Assembly: GCA_905203555.1 (NCBI GenBank) | Contig: CAJKWK010000032.1 | Location: 1-30,611, forward strand | DNA from: an uncultured Lachnospiraceae bacterium | GTDB taxonomy: Bacteria > Bacillota > Clostridia > Lachnospirales > Lachnospiraceae | Direction: 5' to 3' | DNA: 30,611 bases | Shown: positions 17,272 to 26,118 of the stretch, in pieces | How the letters are laid out: each line of letters opens with the position of its first letter | How positions within the stretch are numbered: position 1 is the stretch's first letter | The notes under the pieces: model-generated | Database searches by the model: none | The model's input: only the letters and a program-made list of their open reading frames with translations | What the model was told of the DNA's origin: nothing | Position numbers and translations under genes: made by a program

Positions 17272-18564
17272 ATGGAACAATATATTATTAAGGGTGGAAC
17301 GCCGCTAGTGGGAGAAGTTGAGATTGGTGGTGCAAAGAATGCAGCGCTTGCAATTTTAGCTGCAGCGATCATGACGAATGAAACGGTTCTGATCGAAAAT
17401 CTGCCGGATGTAAATGATATCAATGTGATGTTGGAAGCGATTGCCGGAATTGGTGCAATGGTACAGCGGATTGACCGTCATACAGTGAAGATTAACGGAA
17501 GTACAATCGGAGATTTTAATATCGAGTATGATTATATTAAGAAGATCAGAGCATCTTATTATCTGTTGGGAGCGCTGCTCGGAAAGTATAAGCGTGCAGA
17601 AGTTGCTCTTCCGGGCGGATGTAATATCGGAAGCAGACCGATCGATCAGCATTTGAAAGGATTCCGGGCGTTGGGCGCAGATGTGGATATTGAACATGGA
17701 AAGATCGTGGCAGAGGCGGAACAGTTAAAGGGAACGCATTTGTATTTTGATGTGGTGTCGGTAGGAGCAACAATCAATGTGATGATGGCAGCAGCAATGG
17801 CTGAGGGACAGACAATTATGGAGAATGTTGCAAAAGAACCGCATGTCGTTGATGTCGCTAACTTTTTAAATAGTATGGGTGCAAATATCAGAGGGGCAGG
17901 TACAGACGTGATTAAGATTCGCGGAGTGAAGAGCTTGCATAAGTCAGAGTATTCCATTATTCCGGATCAGATTGAGGCAGGGACATTTATGTTTGCTGCT
18001 GCAGCAACAAAAGGAGATGTTACTGTACTGAATGTGATTCCAAAACACTTGGATGCGACGATTTCAAAGTTAATTGATATTGGCTGTGAAGTGGAAGAGT
18101 TTGATGATGCTGTTCGTGTAGTGTCCAAGGGACGTCTGAAAAGCACACAGGTTAAGACCCTTCCGTATCCGGGATATCCGACAGATATGCAACCGCAGAT
18201 TGGGGTAGTTCTGGCGTTGGCAAAGGGAACAAGTACGATTACAGAGAGTATTTTTGAAAATCGTTTTAAATATCTTGATGAGTTGGCAAGAATGGGAGCC
18301 AACATTAAGATCGAAGGCAATTCTGCGACAATTGAAGGTGTGGAGAAGTTCTCAGGAGCAAGAGTGAGTGCACCGGATCTTCGGGCGGGAGCAGCGCTTT
18401 GCATTGCAGGTCTGGCAACAGACGGATTTACCATCGTAGATGATATCGTTTATATTCAGAGAGGATATGAGCGGTTTGAGGAAAAACTGAGAAGTCTGGG
18501 CGGTGCGATTGAACGTGTTACCTGTGAAAAAGATATTCAGAAGTTTAAATTAAAAGTCAGCTGA
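17272..18564 (+). CDS. murA: UDP-N-acetylglucosamine 1-carboxyvinyltransferase
   Basis: First committed step of peptidoglycan synthesis: transfer of enolpyruvate from PEP to UDP-GlcNAc in the cytoplasm. The 430-residue length is normal. GGAKNAAL near the N-terminus (Lys-Asn pair), active-site loop PGGCNIGSRPIDQH with Cys117 (the residue alkylated by fosfomycin in the family), PDQIEAGTF, YPTDMQPQ and FENRFKYLDEL are all present. The start at 17272 is set by GAGGTG at 17262-17267; an upstream TTG at 17260 lies within that ribosome site. Firmicutes often have two murA paralogues and this could be either. It has its own promoter with a palindrome over the -35. The next transcript begins just after the stop. 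Confidence 0.96.
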   Translation: MEQYIIKGGTPLVGEVEIGGAKNAALAILAAAIMTNETVLIENLPDVNDINVMLEAIAGIGAMVQRIDRHTVKINGSTIGDFNIEYDYIKKIRASYYLLGALLGKYKRAEVALPGGCNIGSRPIDQHLKGFRALGADVDIEHGKIVAEAEQLKGTHLYFDVVSVGATINVMMAAAMAEGQTIMENVAKEPHVVDVANFLNSMGANIRGAGTDVIKIRGVKSLHKSEYSIIPDQIEAGTFMFAAAATKGDVTVLNVIPKHLDATISKLIDIGCEVEEFDDAVRVVSKGRLKSTQVKTLPYPGYPTDMQPQIGVVLALAKGTSTITESIFENRFKYLDELARMGANIKIEGNSATIEGVEKFSGARVSAPDLRAGAALCIAGLATDGFTIVDDIVYIQRGYERFEEKLRSLGGAIERVTCEKDIQKFKLKVS

Positions 18565-18587
18565 TGAAAAGGTTACCGGATGCGGTA

Positions 18588-18616
18588 TTGACTTTTTCAA
18601 TAAAAGCGTGTACAGT
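18588..18616 (+). promoter_or_regulatory. Promoter of the SAM riboswitch-metK unit
   Basis: TTGACT (18588-18593), a 17-base spacer and TACAGT (18611-18616), 30 bases before the riboswitch. Confidence 0.6.
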
Positions 18617-18645
18617 ATCATATTGAAACAGAATAGTAAAACTTT

Positions 18646-18745
18646 CTCTTATTCAGAGCAGTGGAGATACAAAGGATCTGAGAAGCTGCGGCAACCCCTG
18701 TACAAGGAAGGTGCCAACCTGAGCGATGAAGTCGAACAATAAGGG
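18646..18745 (+). ncRNA. SAM-I riboswitch (S-box leader)
   Basis: Binds S-adenosylmethionine and stops transcription of metK when it is abundant. Landmarks in order: P1 strand CTCTTATT (18646-18653), AGAGCAGTGGAGATAC, then GAAGCTGCGGCAACC (18692-18706 region), AAGGTGCCAACCTGAGC, GATGAA, and the closing P1 strand AATAAGGG (18738-18745). P1 pairs fully with one U-G. A terminator hairpin lies directly downstream. Core S-box positions are conserved, so the assignment is firm although the 5' core reads GTGGAGATAC rather than the more common GGTGGAGGGA. Confidence 0.92.
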
Positions 18746-18763
18746 GATTGTTATGAAACATAC

Positions 18764-18799
18764 GACAGTCCGCTATAAAGTGGGCTGTCTTGTTGTTTG
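18764..18799 (+). terminator. Riboswitch-controlled terminator before metK
   Basis: GACAGTCCGCT (18764-18774) pairs with AGTGGGCTGTC (18779-18789) over 11 bp with two G-U pairs and an ATAA loop, followed by TTGTTGTTTG. It is the expression platform of the SAM-I leader, 77 bases before the metK start. Confidence 0.8.
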
Positions 18800-18875
18800 T
18801 AGATTTTTAATACAAAGCGAACATAGAACAATCAACAGAGAAGAGAAAGAACCATACAGGAAAAGGAGAGAAACA

Positions 18876-20066
18876 ATGGAGAAGATTTTATTTACTTCAG
18901 AATCAGTTACCGAAGGACATCCGGATAAGATGTGTGATCAGATTTCTGACGCCATTCTGGATGCGTTGATGGAGCAGGATCCGATGAGTCGTGTTGCCTG
19001 TGAGACATGTACTACAACGGGACTTGTTATGGTAATGGGAGAGATTACGACCAATGCGTATGTGGATATTCAGAAGATCGTTCGGGATACCGTTCGGGAA
19101 ATCGGATATACAAGAGGAAAATATGGGTTTGATGCAGATACCTGTGGTGTGATTACTGCAATCGATGAACAATCTGCAGATATTGCGCTTGGTGTGGATA
19201 AGGCATTGGAAGCAAAAGAGAATCAGATGTCTGGCGAAGAGGAAATTGATGCAATCGGAGCGGGAGATCAGGGTATGATGTTTGGTTATGCATCTGATGA
19301 GACAGAAGAGTATATGCCATATCCGATCGCGATGGCTCATAAACTTGCACTTCAGTTGACGAAGGTAAGAAAAGACGGCACACTTCCTTATTTGCGTCCG
19401 GATGGAAAGACACAGGTGACGGTGGAATATGATGAGGCAGGAGTTCCGAAACGATTGGAGACAGTAGTTCTTTCTACACAGCATGATCCGGATGTGACAC
19501 AGGAACAGATTCATGAAGATATCAAAGAATATGTATTTAAACCGATTCTTCCGGCAGAGATGGTAGATGACGAAACGAAATTCTTTATCAATCCGACAGG
19601 ACGTTTTGTGATTGGCGGACCGCATGGAGACAGTGGATTGACAGGCCGTAAGATTATCGTAGATACATACGGTGGTATGGCAAGTCATGGCGGCGGAGCA
19701 TTTTCCGGAAAAGACTGTACAAAGGTAGACCGTTCTGCGGCGTATGCAGCGCGGTATGCGGCAAAGAATATTGTGGCAGCAGGTTTGGCGAAGAAATGTG
19801 AGATTCAGTTGTCTTATGCGATCGGCGTGGCACAACCGACTTCAATTCGTGTAAATACGTATGGAACCGGTGTTGTTTCCGATACAAAACTGGTAGAAAT
19901 TATTCGTGAGAACTTTGATCTGCGTCCGGCAGGTATCATTAAGATGTTAGACCTGCGTCGTCCGATTTATAAGCAGACAGCCGCTTATGGACATTTTGGA
20001 AGAACAGATGTGAGCCTTCCATGGGAAAAACTGGATAAGGTAGAAGATCTGAAGAAATATCTGTAG
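18876..20066 (+). CDS. metK: S-adenosylmethionine synthetase
   Basis: Makes SAM from methionine and ATP; cytoplasmic tetramer. 396 residues, the usual length. The start at 18876 follows AGGAGAG (18864-18870); the frame is open upstream but that stretch is riboswitch leader. ATP-binding GHPDK is at 14-18, then GAGDQGMMFGYA, the FVIGGPHGDSGLTGRK phosphate-binding region, GGGAFSGKDCTKVDRSAAY and the C-terminal YGHFGR. Control by the SAM-I riboswitch at 18646-18745 gives feedback by the product. A terminator follows at 20104, so it is monocistronic. There is no doubt about function. Confidence 0.98.
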   Translation: MEKILFTSESVTEGHPDKMCDQISDAILDALMEQDPMSRVACETCTTTGLVMVMGEITTNAYVDIQKIVRDTVREIGYTRGKYGFDADTCGVITAIDEQSADIALGVDKALEAKENQMSGEEEIDAIGAGDQGMMFGYASDETEEYMPYPIAMAHKLALQLTKVRKDGTLPYLRPDGKTQVTVEYDEAGVPKRLETVVLSTQHDPDVTQEQIHEDIKEYVFKPILPAEMVDDETKFFINPTGRFVIGGPHGDSGLTGRKIIVDTYGGMASHGGGAFSGKDCTKVDRSAAYAARYAAKNIVAAGLAKKCEIQLSYAIGVAQPTSIRVNTYGTGVVSDTKLVEIIRENFDLRPAGIIKMLDLRRPIYKQTAAYGHFGRTDVSLPWEKLDKVEDLKKYL

Positions 20067-20103
20067 AAACAGAAGAATAGAGAGAAACTCTTAAATTTCA
20101 ATT

Positions 20104-20141
20104 AAACAAACAGCGGACATCTTGCGGTGTCCGCTTTGTTT
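20104..20141 (+). terminator. Terminator after metK
   Basis: GCGGACA (20113-20119) pairs with TGTCCGC (20128-20134), extended by AAACAAA/TTTGTTT across a two-base bulge; the 3' arm supplies the T-rich tail. Confidence 0.8.
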
Positions 20142-20203
20142 ATGGTACTGTTAATGGTAGAGACTGGAAAGCCAGAAGTATGTGAGAGAACGGAGGTGTG
20201 CGG

Positions 20204-21259
20204 ATGAAACTGAAGACAAAATTAATTATTTCATTTATGGTAGTAGTCATTCTCACAACCCTATTGACGACGATCGGAATGCGGATGTTTGCGCTGGAGG
20301 CGATGGGAGATATCCAGCAGATGTATATGATTGTTATTGTTGTTACATCGGCTTTATTGATTTATTGGATATATCGGACGATTTCTATTCCGCTGGCAAA
20401 TTTGCAGAAGGCAGCGCGCAATATCAAAGAGGGCAATCTGGATTTTGAGATTCAGGCAGAGGCGGATGATGAGATTGGACAATTGTGCCAGGATTTTGAG
20501 GAAATGCGTCTGCGTCTGAAGGCGAATGCGGAGGAAAAAGTTGCTTATGACAGGGAAAATAAAGAATTGATCAGTAATATTTCCCATGATCTGAAGACTC
20601 CGATCACTGCCATTAAGGGATATGTGGAAGGTATCATGGATGGAGTGGCAGATACTCCTGAAAAGATGGATCGATATATTAAGACGATTTATAATAAGGC
20701 GAATGAGATGGACTTGCTGATCAATGAGCTGACGCTTTATTCAAAGATTGATACCAATCGTATTCCGTATAATTTTACAACAATTTCAGCAAAAAATTAT
20801 TTTACAGACTGTGCGGAAGATTTGTATCTGGAACTGGAAGCGAAGGGCGCGAAGTTTGAGTATCACAATTGGATGGATGAGGATTTTAAGGTGATCGTGG
20901 ATCCGGAGCAGCTGCGAAGGGTGATCAACAATATTGTATCGAATTCTATGAAGTATACGGATAAACCGCAACGGATCATCACAATGGATGTACGAGATGT
21001 GGGGGATTTTGTTCAGGTTGAATTGGGCGACAATGGAAAGGGAATTGCGGCAAAAGATTTGCCGAATATTTTTGACCGGTTCTATCGAACCGATGCATCG
21101 CGCAATTCCTCCAAAGGCGGAAGTGGAATCGGCCTGTCGATCGTAAAGAAGATTGTGGAAGAGCATGGCGGTAAAATCTGGGCAACCAGTGAAGAGGGGG
21201 AAGGAACAACAATGTATTTTGTTGTCAGAAAATATCAGGAGGTACCGATGAATGAGTAA
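20204..21259 (+). CDS. Sensor histidine kinase with minimal extracellular domain
   Basis: Membrane kinase of 351 residues (ATG at 20204, 7 bases after GGAGG; a GTG at 20198 would add two residues). Two close membrane helices, about residues 7-27 (LIISFMVVVILTTLL) and 40-58 (MYMIVIVVTSALLIYWIY), leave only about a dozen residues outside, so it probably senses within the membrane or through a partner. Then come HAMP (to about 110), HisKA with His128 in ISNISHDLKTPITAI, and HATPase with NNIVSNSMKYTD, LGDNGKGI, FDRFYR and GGSGIGLSIVKKI. It precedes and overlaps its response regulator by 8 bases, the reverse of the more common regulator-kinase order. The signal is unknown; such kinases in Firmicutes often respond to envelope stress or peptides. 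Confidence 0.93.
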   Translation: MKLKTKLIISFMVVVILTTLLTTIGMRMFALEAMGDIQQMYMIVIVVTSALLIYWIYRTISIPLANLQKAARNIKEGNLDFEIQAEADDEIGQLCQDFEEMRLRLKANAEEKVAYDRENKELISNISHDLKTPITAIKGYVEGIMDGVADTPEKMDRYIKTIYNKANEMDLLINELTLYSKIDTNRIPYNFTTISAKNYFTDCAEDLYLELEAKGAKFEYHNWMDEDFKVIVDPEQLRRVINNIVSNSMKYTDKPQRIITMDVRDVGDFVQVELGDNGKGIAAKDLPNIFDRFYRTDASRNSSKGGSGIGLSIVKKIVEEHGGKIWATSEEGEGTTMYFVVRKYQEVPMNE

Positions 21260-21944
21260 ACGGATTTTGATTATTGAAGATGAAGAAAGTATAGCGGATT
21301 TAGAGAAGGATTATCTGGAACTGAGCAATTTTGAAGTGGAAGTTGCCAATGACGGACAGGTGGGTCTGGAATTAGCGATGAACAGTGATTTCGATCTGAT
21401 CATTCTGGATCTGATGCTGCCGGGAGTCGATGGGTTTGAGATCTGCAGGCAGGTGCGGGATCACAAGAATACGCCGATTATCATGGTGTCTGCAAAGAAG
21501 GACGATATTGACAAAATTCGTGGACTGGGGCTGGGTGCAGATGATTATATGACCAAGCCGTTTAGCCCAAGTGAACTGGTGGCGCGGGTGAAGGCGCATC
21601 TGGCAAGATATGAACGTCTGATTGGAAGTGTTGTTGAGGAAAATGAGATTATCGAGATCCGTGGATTGAAAATTGATACAACAGCCAGAAGAGTTTGGGT
21701 CAATGGAGAAGAGCGCTCCTTTACTACAAAGGAATTTGATCTTTTGACATTTTTGGCGGGACATCCGAATCATGTGTACACGAAGGAAGAGTTGTTCCGG
21801 GAAATCTGGGATATGGAATCCATCGGAGATATAGCAACGGTAACCGTACATATTAAGAAAATTCGTGAGAAGATTGAATATGACACCTCTCATCCGCAGT
21901 ATATAGAAACAATCTGGGGAGTGGGATACCGATTTAAGGTGTGA
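21252..21944 (+). CDS. OmpR/PhoB-family response regulator
   Basis: Cytoplasmic transcription factor, 230 residues, partner of the overlapping kinase. The receiver domain has IIEDEES with the acidic pair at 9-10, phosphoacceptor Asp53 in IILDLMLPG, VSAKKD and the conserved Lys in DDYMTKPFSP. The winged-helix DNA-binding domain starts about residue 130 and has FTTKEFDLLTFLAGHPNHVYTKEEL, VTVHIKKIREKIE and the closing TIWGVGYRF, all diagnostic of the OmpR group. The next gene begins 10 bases after its stop, so the RNA methyltransferase may be co-transcribed. Target genes cannot be told from this window. Confidence 0.96.
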   Translation: MSKRILIIEDEESIADLEKDYLELSNFEVEVANDGQVGLELAMNSDFDLIILDLMLPGVDGFEICRQVRDHKNTPIIMVSAKKDDIDKIRGLGLGADDYMTKPFSPSELVARVKAHLARYERLIGSVVEENEIIEIRGLKIDTTARRVWVNGEERSFTTKEFDLLTFLAGHPNHVYTKEELFREIWDMESIGDIATVTVHIKKIREKIEYDTSHPQYIETIWGVGYRFKV

Positions 21945-21954
21945 GGCAGGATTT

Positions 21955-22767
21955 ATGATTACAAGTACGAGCAATCAATATGTAAAAGAAGTAGTGCAGC
22001 TGCGGAAAAAGAGCAAAGCGCGTTCGCAGGCGGGCGTTTTTTTGGTGGAAGGCATTCGGATGATTCAGGAAGTGCCCGAAGGACGGCTTGTGAAGTTGTA
22101 TGTGACAGAAGCGTTTTATAAGAAAAATAAAACGGAAATAGATACGTGGATGAAAAGGAACCGGGGGATCAAGCCGGAGCTGGTATCGGATACGGTGTTT
22201 GCGTATATGGCAGATACGAAGACGCCCCAAGGGGTTCTGGGAATTGTGAAACAGGCAGAGTATGAGCTGAAGACAATTCTTGAAAGTGCCGGAGCAGACA
22301 GTCCGTTTCTTCTGGTGCTGGATAATCTGCAGGATCCCGGGAATCTGGGGACTATTTTCCGGACGGCGGAGGCCGCCGGTGTCAGCGGAATTATTTTGAG
22401 TAAGGACTGTGTAGATATCTACAATCCGAAAACGATCCGCTCTACCATGGGAGCCATTTATCGAATGCCATTTTTGTATGTGGAAGATCTGGAGTCTGCG
22501 CTGGATGAGCTGAAGAAGAAAGAGATTCGTATGTATGCTGCCCATCTGGACGGGGAAAATACATACGATAAGGAAAATTATTGTGGCGGGACAGCCTTCT
22601 TAATCGGAAATGAAGGAAATGGACTGCGGCAGGAAATTGCAGAGTGTGCAGATTGCTGGATACGGATTCCGATGGCAGGCCAGGTGGAATCTTTGAATGC
22701 AGCGATTGCGGCATCTGTTTTGATGTTTGAAACACAGCGGCAAAGGCGGGAGGAACTTACAAAATGA
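21955..22767 (+). CDS. TrmH/SpoU-family RNA 2'-O-methyltransferase
   Basis: SAM-dependent methyltransferase of the SPOUT (knotted) fold acting on rRNA or tRNA ribose, 270 residues. An N-terminal substrate-binding domain opens with ITSTSNQYVKEVVQLRKKSKAR and FLVEGIRMIQE. Motif 1 is LDNLQDPGNLGTIFRTAEA, motif 2 LIGNEGNGL, and motif 3 IPMAGQVESLNAAIAASVLMFE. The arrangement matches the YsgA/RlmB-like branch; the modified nucleotide is not certain. It starts 10 bases after the response regulator gene and is probably in that operon. The following gene has its own promoter. Confidence 0.94.
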   Translation: MITSTSNQYVKEVVQLRKKSKARSQAGVFLVEGIRMIQEVPEGRLVKLYVTEAFYKKNKTEIDTWMKRNRGIKPELVSDTVFAYMADTKTPQGVLGIVKQAEYELKTILESAGADSPFLLVLDNLQDPGNLGTIFRTAEAAGVSGIILSKDCVDIYNPKTIRSTMGAIYRMPFLYVEDLESALDELKKKEIRMYAAHLDGENTYDKENYCGGTAFLIGNEGNGLRQEIAECADCWIRIPMAGQVESLNAAIAASVLMFETQRQRREELTK

Positions 22768-22780
22768 GAAAATCCAATGC

Positions 22781-22809
22781 TTGCATTTTGAAAGACAGTT
22801 TAGTATACT
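22781..22809 (+). promoter_or_regulatory. Promoter of argF
   Basis: TTGCAT (22781-22786), a 17-base spacer and TATACT (22804-22809), giving a leader of about 65 bases. I see no clear arginine-repressor box. Confidence 0.65.
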
Positions 22810-22879
22810 AAAGTACATAAATTTTTTATTATGTTTCATTAGAGGCTTGATTGTAATTACGAAAGGGTGGGAAGATATC

Positions 22880-23878
22880 ATGGATTTAAAAGGAAGAAGT
22901 TTTTTAACATTAAAAGATTTTACACCGGAGGAGATTCTGTATCTCATTGATCTGGCGGCTGATTTGAAGGAAAAGAAGAAAAACGGAGTGCCGATAGATT
23001 ATTATAAAGGGAAAAATATTGCCTTGATTTTTGAAAAAGACAGTACGAGAACAAGATGCGCATTTGAAGTGGCTGCCCACGATATGGGAATGGGAACTAC
23101 TTATCTGGGACCAACGGGTTCTCAGATTGGAAAAAAGGAGAGCATCGAGGATACTGCGCGTGTATTGGGCAGAATGTATGATGGAATTGAGTATCGCGGA
23201 TATGGGCAGGAACTGGTGGAAGATTTGGCAAAATATTCTGGAGTTCCGGTATGGAATGGGCTGACGAATGAGTATCACCCGACACAGATGCTGGCAGATA
23301 TGTTGACGATTCGCGAGAATTTCGGCACATTGAAGGGGCTGAAGCTGGTTTATATGGGAGATGCAAGATACAATATGGGAAATTCTCTCATGGTTGCATG
23401 TTCCAAACTGGGAATGCACTTTGTGGCATGTACCACAAAAGAATATTTCCCGAATGCAGAACTGGTAGAGGCTTGCAGAGCGTATGCGGCTGAATCCGGT
23501 GCAACAATTACATTGACTGAGGATGTGAAGGAAGGAACCAAAGATGCAGATATTATCTATACTGATGTATGGGTATCTATGGGAGAACCGGATGAAGTAT
23601 GGGAGAAACGAATCAAAGAGCTGAGTCCTTATAAAGTGACAAAGGAAGTTATGGAAAATGCAGGAGAAAAGGCGATTTTCCTGCACTGTTTGCCGGCATT
23701 TCATGATTTGAAAACAACGATCGGTAAGGAAATGGGAGATCGTTTTGGTATTACAGAGATGGAAGTGACGGATGAAGTATTTGAGTCTGCACAGTCTAAA
23801 GTGTTTGATGAGGCAGAGAACCGGATGCATACGATCAAGGCAGTGATGGTGGCAACTCTGGGAGAATTTGAAGCATAA
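22880..23878 (+). CDS. argF: Ornithine carbamoyltransferase
   Basis: Converts carbamoyl phosphate and L-ornithine to citrulline; arginine biosynthesis or, in reverse, arginine deiminase catabolism. 332 residues, a normal length. Start at ATG 22880 with GGGTGGG upstream; the frame is open further upstream but that part covers the promoter. Carbamoyl-phosphate site DSTRTR (54-59), GTTYLGPTGSQIGKKES, the HPTQMLADMLT motif, the ornithine-binding VWVSMGEPDE (SMG loop) and catalytic HCLPAFHD (His269-Cys270) are all present. No other arg genes are adjacent, so argF cannot be told from arcB by context. It is a single-gene unit or is read into birA, whose start lies 23 bases on. Confidence 0.96.
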   Translation: MDLKGRSFLTLKDFTPEEILYLIDLAADLKEKKKNGVPIDYYKGKNIALIFEKDSTRTRCAFEVAAHDMGMGTTYLGPTGSQIGKKESIEDTARVLGRMYDGIEYRGYGQELVEDLAKYSGVPVWNGLTNEYHPTQMLADMLTIRENFGTLKGLKLVYMGDARYNMGNSLMVACSKLGMHFVACTTKEYFPNAELVEACRAYAAESGATITLTEDVKEGTKDADIIYTDVWVSMGEPDEVWEKRIKELSPYKVTKEVMENAGEKAIFLHCLPAFHDLKTTIGKEMGDRFGITEMEVTDEVFESAQSKVFDEAENRMHTIKAVMVATLGEFEA

Positions 23879-23901
23879 GATAACGTTGAGGTGATTCCGG
23901 A

Positions 23902-24888
23902 GTGAAGACGGAGATTTTACGACTGCTGCGCGATCAGGATAGTTATGTATCCGGGCAGCAGTTATGTGAGCAATTTGGGGTTTCGAGAACGGCTGTGTGG
24001 AAGGTGATCAATCAGCTAAAAGAAGAAGGCTATCAGGTGGAGGCGATCCGCAATAAGGGGTATCGCATCGTCAATCAGCCGGATCTGATGACACAGGAGG
24101 AGATACAAAGCCGGATTGCGGATTCGACCAAGTGGGCAGGACAGAGTCTGTACGTTTATCCGGTTACGGATTCTACGAACATTCAGGCAAAGCAGTTGGG
24201 CGAGACCGGAGCTTTGCATGGTACTTTAATGGTGGCAGATAAGCAAAATGCCGGACGGGGAAGGCGTGGCCGGAGCTGGGAGTCACCGCAAGGGTGCAGT
24301 ATTTATATGTCTATTTTGCTGCGCCCGGACTTTATGCCGGATAAGGCCCCTATGCTGACTCTTGTTATGGCATACAGTGTGGAGAAGGCATTGAAAAATT
24401 GCACTGGATTGAATGTGCAGATTAAGTGGCCGAATGACCTCATTATAAATGGGAAAAAAGTGGTCGGTATTTTGACGGAAATGAGCACTGAAATTGACTA
24501 TATCAATCATGTTGTGATTGGGGTTGGAATTAATGTAAATATGGAGTCTTTTCCGATGGAAATAGAGGAAAAGGCAACTTCTTTGCGGATCGAAGCGGGG
24601 TGCATGATTCAGAGGAGTCAGATCATAGCAGAAATCATGAGACAATTTGAACAGGATTATGAGAAATTTCTGGAGACCGAAGATCTTTCCTGGTTAAAAG
24701 ATGACTATAATACCTGTCTGGTAAACCGTGGCAGGGATGTGGTGATCCATGGTGCAGAGAGTTCTTATGGTGCACAGGCGCTCGGTATCAATGATACCGG
24801 GGAGTTATTGGTGCGCCGCGAGGATGGAAGTGAGGAAGCTGTGTACGCCGGGGAAGTGTCTGTAAGAGGTGTATATGGATATGTGTAA
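23902..24888 (+). CDS. birA: Biotin-protein ligase and biotin operon repressor (BirA)
   Basis: Activates biotin as biotinyl-AMP and attaches it to carboxylase carrier proteins; the N-terminal helix-turn-helix makes it also a repressor. 328 residues. The start is GTG at 23902, supported by GAGGTG at 23888-23893. The winged HTH (1-60) has SGQQLCEQFGVSRTAVWKVINQL and GYRI. The catalytic domain has the GRGRRGR loop (118-124), KWPNDL (175-180, the biotin-contacting lysine) and KVVGILTEM, with the C-terminal SH3-like domain ending GEVSVRGVYGY. It is thus the full-length bifunctional type rather than the short ligase. The gene follows argF closely. Biotin genes are not in the window. Confidence 0.96.
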   Translation: MKTEILRLLRDQDSYVSGQQLCEQFGVSRTAVWKVINQLKEEGYQVEAIRNKGYRIVNQPDLMTQEEIQSRIADSTKWAGQSLYVYPVTDSTNIQAKQLGETGALHGTLMVADKQNAGRGRRGRSWESPQGCSIYMSILLRPDFMPDKAPMLTLVMAYSVEKALKNCTGLNVQIKWPNDLIINGKKVVGILTEMSTEIDYINHVVIGVGINVNMESFPMEIEEKATSLRIEAGCMIQRSQIIAEIMRQFEQDYEKFLETEDLSWLKDDYNTCLVNRGRDVVIHGAESSYGAQALGINDTGELLVRREDGSEEAVYAGEVSVRGVYGYV

Positions 24889-24953
24889 GGAGACGGTAGT
24901 CGGCCGGTTACACAGAATAAGAAATTTTCTTGGAAATTAGAAGGATAGACGAT

Positions 24954-25316
24954 ATGAGCGAAACAGTATTGTGTGCCGCCAATTCATATGAGCGGAAATA
25001 TTATTTAAATCCGGAGTTTGAGTCGCTTCCGGAGAGTATACGTCAAGAATTGCAGATTATGTGCGTGTTATATACAGAAGATGTTGGCGGTATTTTTATG
25101 GTTGTGTATGATGAAGACGGACATCTTGAGTTGAAGGTAGACCATGAAGAAAGTGATTTCACATTTGATGAAATCGGCAGTGTGTTGAAGATCAAAGAAC
25201 TTCAGCAGACAAAAATAGAATTATTTGAATCGCTGGAACTTTTTTACCGCATTTTTATTTTGGGAGAAATGCCGGATGAAGAACTCAAAGCAAAAGCTAG
25301 AGAAGTAGAGGAGTAG
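24954..25316 (+). CDS. DUF6145-like conserved protein
   Basis: 120-residue cytoplasmic protein of unknown function. ATG at 24954 is preferred because AAGGA lies about 10 bases upstream; an earlier TTG at 24930 is less likely. It opens MSETVLCAANSYERKYYLNPEF and contains LPESIRQELQIMCVLYTEDVGGIF, a pattern I associate with the DUF6145 family of Lachnospiraceae and relatives. No catalytic motif, signal or membrane helix is visible, and the sequence is acidic. It lies 65 bases after birA and ends just before coaX, whose ribosome site overlaps its stop, so it is co-translated with pantothenate kinase. That neighbourhood is the only functional hint. Confidence 0.8.
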   Translation: MSETVLCAANSYERKYYLNPEFESLPESIRQELQIMCVLYTEDVGGIFMVVYDEDGHLELKVDHEESDFTFDEIGSVLKIKELQQTKIELFESLELFYRIFILGEMPDEELKAKAREVEE

Positions 25317-25329
25317 AGGAGTGATCAAT

Positions 25330-26100
25330 ATGCTGCTGACTGTAGATGTGGGAAATACCAATATAACGATGGGGGGGTTCGAAGAGGAACGATTGCTCGG
25401 TACTTTTCGGATGACAACAAAACGTTCCAGAACTTCAGATGAATATGGATTTACGATTTGCGGAATTTTAGAACATAGAAATATGCGCCCGGAAAATATT
25501 CAGGCGGTGATTATTTCTTCGGTAGTGCCGGATATCATGCATTCTCTGACGAGCGGGATTATTAAATATTTAAATGTAAGACCGATTATTGTTTCGGCGG
25601 GAATTAAGACCGGAATCCGTATTGTAACGGAGAATCCGAAGGAAATCGGAGCAGACCGTATTGTGGATGCGGTTGCCGGATATGAGCTGTATGGAGGACC
25701 GGTAATTGTGGTAGATTATGGAACTGCTACGACGTATGATCTGATCGGACCGAATGGGACCTTTGAGGCCGGGATTACGGCGCCTGGAATTGAAACGGCC
25801 GCTCGTTCTCTCTGGGGAGGCGCGGCGATGCTTCCTGCGATTGAGATTCGAAAACCGAAGTCTATTCTGGCGAAGGAAACAATCAGCAGTATGCAGGCGG
25901 GGCTTGTATATGGTGTGATCGGTGAAACGGAGTATATTATCCGGAAAATCAAAGAAGAGAGTGGTTATAATAACGCAAAAGTAGTTGCGACCGGTGGATT
26001 GGGACGGATTATTTTTGAAGAAACGGAAAGTATTGATGTATACGATCCGCAGCTGACATTAAATGGACTTCGATTGATTTATTATAAAAATCGAAAATAA
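25330..26100 (+). CDS. coaX: Type III pantothenate kinase
   Basis: First step of coenzyme A synthesis: phosphorylates pantothenate; cytoplasmic dimer of the ASKHA superfamily. 256 residues. The start ATG at 25330 has AGAGGAG 8 bases upstream; GTG at 25321 lies inside that site. The phosphate motif DVGNTN is at 6-11, then RTSDEYG, GADRIVDAVAGYELYG, DYGTATTYDLI, GITAPGIETAARSLW and the late VVATGGLGR. These are the marks of CoaX as opposed to CoaA. It is translationally linked to the DUF6145-like gene and followed after 18 bases by dusB, giving a birA-DUF6145-coaX-dusB run that is probably one operon. Confidence 0.96.
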   Translation: MLLTVDVGNTNITMGGFEEERLLGTFRMTTKRSRTSDEYGFTICGILEHRNMRPENIQAVIISSVVPDIMHSLTSGIIKYLNVRPIIVSAGIKTGIRIVTENPKEIGADRIVDAVAGYELYGGPVIVVDYGTATTYDLIGPNGTFEAGITAPGIETAARSLWGGAAMLPAIEIRKPKSILAKETISSMQAGLVYGVIGETEYIIRKIKEESGYNNAKVVATGGLGRIIFEETESIDVYDPQLTLNGLRLIYYKNRK

Positions 26101-26118
26101 AATAACGGGATAAGAGGT

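Noticed and set aside
18903..19835. 310-codon minus-strand open frame opposite metK
   Set aside because: Cys/His/Arg-rich low-quality antisense shadow of a highly conserved gene; no plausible start signal or domain.
22910..23830. 306-codon minus-strand open frame opposite argF
   Set aside because: Antisense shadow with the same biased composition; argF motifs on the + strand are complete.
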